A stretch of 64,000 nt of DNA from Rhodopila globiformis (GTDB taxonomy: Bacteria; Pseudomonadota; Alphaproteobacteria; Acetobacterales; Acetobacteraceae), in contig NZ_NHRY01000260.1 of NCBI RefSeq assembly GCF_002937115.1, positions 84,237 to 148,236 on the forward strand, read 5' to 3'. The position numbers and the translations under genes were made by a program. The notes beneath the pieces were generated by a model that was not told the DNA's origin, searched no databases, and saw nothing but the letters and a program-made list of their open reading frames with translations. Positions 62,445 to 64,000 of the stretch are shown one piece after another (positions within the stretch are counted from its first letter, which is position 1; each line of letters opens with the position of its first letter).

Positions 62445-62533
62445 CGCCCCTCATTGTCTTGAATTCCGACGGGCAGAAAGGCCCAATTTACGCCTGTAAA
62501 TGCCGGTGGCGGCGTTCTGATCAATGAGGGGCG
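62445..62533. repeat. 12-bp inverted repeat flanking the promoter region of the island gene
   Basis: CGCCCCTCATTG (62445-62456) and CAATGAGGGGCG (62522-62533) are exact inverted copies 65 bp apart. The left arm includes the ribosome-binding site of the membrane protein gene. Confidence 0.6.
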
Positions 62534-62606
62534 GATCTATAAGTCGCCTATATCGCATACACATATTATTCCAAATGTGGACTTTGAACGGATGTGGACA
62601 TAGTCA

Positions 62607-62875
62607 GATGGCGGGTCGGCTCTGAACGAATTTGTCGCCTACATGAATTTCTCCATCCTGCTCGCCGAGATCTTCTCACCTCGCACCCGCATGATCCTAA
62701 TTTACGCGCTGTGCGGCTTCGTCAATTTTGGCAGCCTGGGCATTGTCATCGGTGGCCTCGGCGCCATAGTGCCGGCGCGGCGGCAGGAGATCGTCGCGCT
62801 CGGGCGGCGCACCATCCTGTCCGGCATACTGGCAATCTGCACGAGCGGCGCGGTGGCAGGCATCCTGATAGCTGA
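62607..62875 (+). pseudogene. Fragment of nupC 3' end (copy 3)
   Basis: Encodes LNEFVAYMNFSILLAEIFSP, then RTRMILIYALCGFVNFGSLG and the closing TILSGILAICTSGAVAGILI region, matching about the last 90 residues of the intact NupC with many substitutions. Similarity also extends past the stop (GCTGGCTGACTG-TTGA). The start of the gene is absent. The frame happens to stay open into the sugar porter gene. Confidence 0.8.
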
Positions 62876-63032
62876 CCGTTGCTGGCTGACTGTTGAGCCG
62901 CCCGCCGGCAACACACGCAAAAGGCAGGATGGAACTCGCCATCGCGTTCCCACGTTGAACCGCATCGGTCCCGGATTGTCATTTGCAAAGATACGGTCGC
63001 TGTTGTCGGATCGGGCGGAGAGGAAAATTCCC

Positions 63033-63815
63033 ATGTCCTACACCATGATCGCGTTCATCGCGGCACTCGGTGGCCTTCTGTTCGGCTACGACACCGGTGT
63101 CATCTCCGGCGCCCTGCCCTTCCTGAAGAACGCGTTCGCGCTGACCCCGCTGATGCAGGGTGTCGTGACCAGTGTCGCGTTGGCCGGCGCGGCGCTCGGC
63201 GCGATGGTGGCTGGCCCGCTGGCGGACAAGTTCGGGCGCAAGGTCGTCATCCTGGTCGTGGCGGTGATCTTCTTCGCCGGCGCCATCATCTCGGCACTGG
63301 CGACCATCCTTTCGGTCCTGGTCATCGGCCGCTTCATGGTCGGCGTCGGCATCGGCGTCGCCTCCATGCTGACGCCGCTGTACCTGGCCGAGACCGCGCC
63401 GCCGGCGCGGCGTGGCGCGCTGGTGTCCCTCAACCAGCTGATGATCACGACCGGCATCCTGGTGTCCTACATCGTCGGCTACCTGCTGTCGCAGGGCGAG
63501 GGCTGGCGCTGGATGCTGGGCCTGGGCGCGCTGCCGGGGCTGGTGCTGTTCGTCGGCATGCTGCCGCTGCCGGAAAGCCCGCGCTGGCTCGCCGGCCTCG
63601 GCCGCACCGAGGAGGCGCGGGAGACTCTTTATATTCTGCGCCGCGACCATCAGGCGGCGGACGAGGAACTGTCCCAGTTGCGCAGCGACTTGCAGCGCGA
63701 GGCGCGGTCCAAGCGGCTGGCGGACCTGAAGACGTCGCAGCTGGACCGTCCGATGATCATCGGCGTCGGCCTGGCCATCTTCCAGCAGGTCACCGGCATC
63801 AACACGGTGATCTAG
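63033..63815 (+). pseudogene. Sugar porter (MFS) gene truncated by an IS element
   Basis: 260 residues of a sugar-porter family transporter: LFGYDTGVISGALPFLK in TM1, the DKFGRKVVILV loop motif, FMVGVGIGVASMLTPLYLAE and PESPRWLAG after TM6, then FQQVTGINTVI, where the next residues of the family would be YYAP. The TAG stop (63813-63815) is created by the junction with the insertion element, so the C-terminal six helices are missing. ATG 63033 follows GGAGAGGA. Substrates of the family are hexoses or polyols. Confidence 0.88.
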
Positions 63816-64000
63816 GGCGTGTCGTCAATTAAGCCAAACGACGGCGGCGGCGAGGTGGACCGCGGCGAGGAAGTTGCGGGCAGTCTTGTCATAGCGGGTT
63901 GCGATGGCACGGAACTGCTTGAGCCTGGCGAAGAAATTTTCGATCAGATGGCGCGCCTTGTAGAGGTCGCGGTCGTAGGTCCGCGGCGAGCGGCGATTGG
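63815..64000 (-). mobile_element. IS5-family (IS427-like) insertion sequence, partial
   Basis: Begins GGGCGTGTCGTCAATTAAG at the junction, resembling the terminal inverted repeat of IS427-group elements. The adjoining TA (63813-63814) is the expected target dinucleotide. The rest of the element lies beyond the window. Confidence 0.8.
63825..64000 (-). CDS. IS5-family transposase, C-terminal fragment
   Basis: The last 58 residues of the transposase, read leftward from the window edge: RTYDRDLYKARHLIENFFAR then LKQFRAIATRYDKTARNFLA and AAVVWLN stop. The Y-x2-R-x3-E-x6-K signature of the DDE domain is present (YKARHLIENFFARLK), which supplies the catalytic Glu. The N-terminal part with the two Asp residues is outside the window, so completeness cannot be judged. 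Confidence 0.88.
   Translation of the reverse strand, partial: NRRSPRTYDRDLYKARHLIENFFARLKQFRAIATRYDKTARNFLAAVHLAAAVVWLN

Noticed and set aside
62643..63032. Fusion of a NupC C-terminus to the sugar porter
   Set aside because: The frame is open by chance between the nupC remnant and the porter; the porter has its own ATG with GGAGAGGA and starts at TM1.

Overview
The window is high-GC DNA (by eye about two-thirds G+C) from an alphaproteobacterium. The gene content suggests Acetobacteraceae/Rhodospirillales: a PQQ-type sorbosone/sugar dehydrogenase, an acetaldehyde dehydrogenase paired with a DUF779 protein and a cytochrome c, alphaproteobacterial MotA/MotB, an MlaC protein and IS427-like IS5 transposase sequence. 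That placement is inference; there is no rRNA or other marker here, and I saw no tRNA, rRNA or CRISPR array.

Layout. 0-10 kb: aldehyde oxidation (ALDH-DUF779-cytochrome c), a PQQ sugar dehydrogenase, a MetE-like protein, an exporter-type MFS protein, a methyltransferase divergent from a MmyB-like regulator, a small peptide gene with a double-glycine leader, and a decayed capA-like gene. 10-16 kb: a tightly overlapped HxlR-EmrA-EmrB-SDR operon with a candidate operator, then a MscS channel and a luciferase-like (LLM) oxidoreductase. 16-24 kb: a hemerythrin-like/phasin-like fusion, a large CHASE3-PAS hybrid histidine kinase and a CYTH-CHAD protein. 24-34 kb: a GT39-like glycosyltransferase, an AGPS-like flavoenzyme, and a leftward polysaccharide operon (tyrosine autokinase, galE, a polytopic membrane protein, flippase). 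34-43 kb: Kup, a DUF255 protein, YraN, DUF3108, motB-motA (order reversed from the usual) and a Zn alcohol dehydrogenase.

43-46 kb holds an old tandem duplication: the 5' end of the alcohol dehydrogenase gene, a secreted-protein gene and its upstream region occur twice, the second copy eroded. Next to it is a strong plus-strand terminator with no upstream gene (candidate small RNA or leader) and a 42-residue ORF. 46-57 kb: LLM oxidoreductase + cytochrome P450, a lipoprotein, a sulfotransferase, MlaC, two tandem TauD/TfdA dioxygenases, an RHH/DUF29 overlapping pair and a membrane protein. 57-64 kb: a ThDP enzyme and NupC nucleoside transporter, then a scrambled accessory zone. That zone has a toxin-antitoxin module with a frameshifted BrnT-like toxin between direct repeats, two extra copies of the nupC 3' end, a lower-GC segment with a membrane protein, and a sugar porter cut by an IS5-family element that runs off the window.

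Two signals run through the whole window. First, most of the longer intergenic gaps are packed with large modular palindromes in which the same inner hairpin is framed by different outer arms (sometimes nested); one such repeat lies in frame inside a gene. Second, the 10-mer palindrome GCCGATCGGC occurs at 12 places by my reading, all inside genes, against well under one expected by composition, which is reminiscent of the HIP1 palindrome of cyanobacteria.
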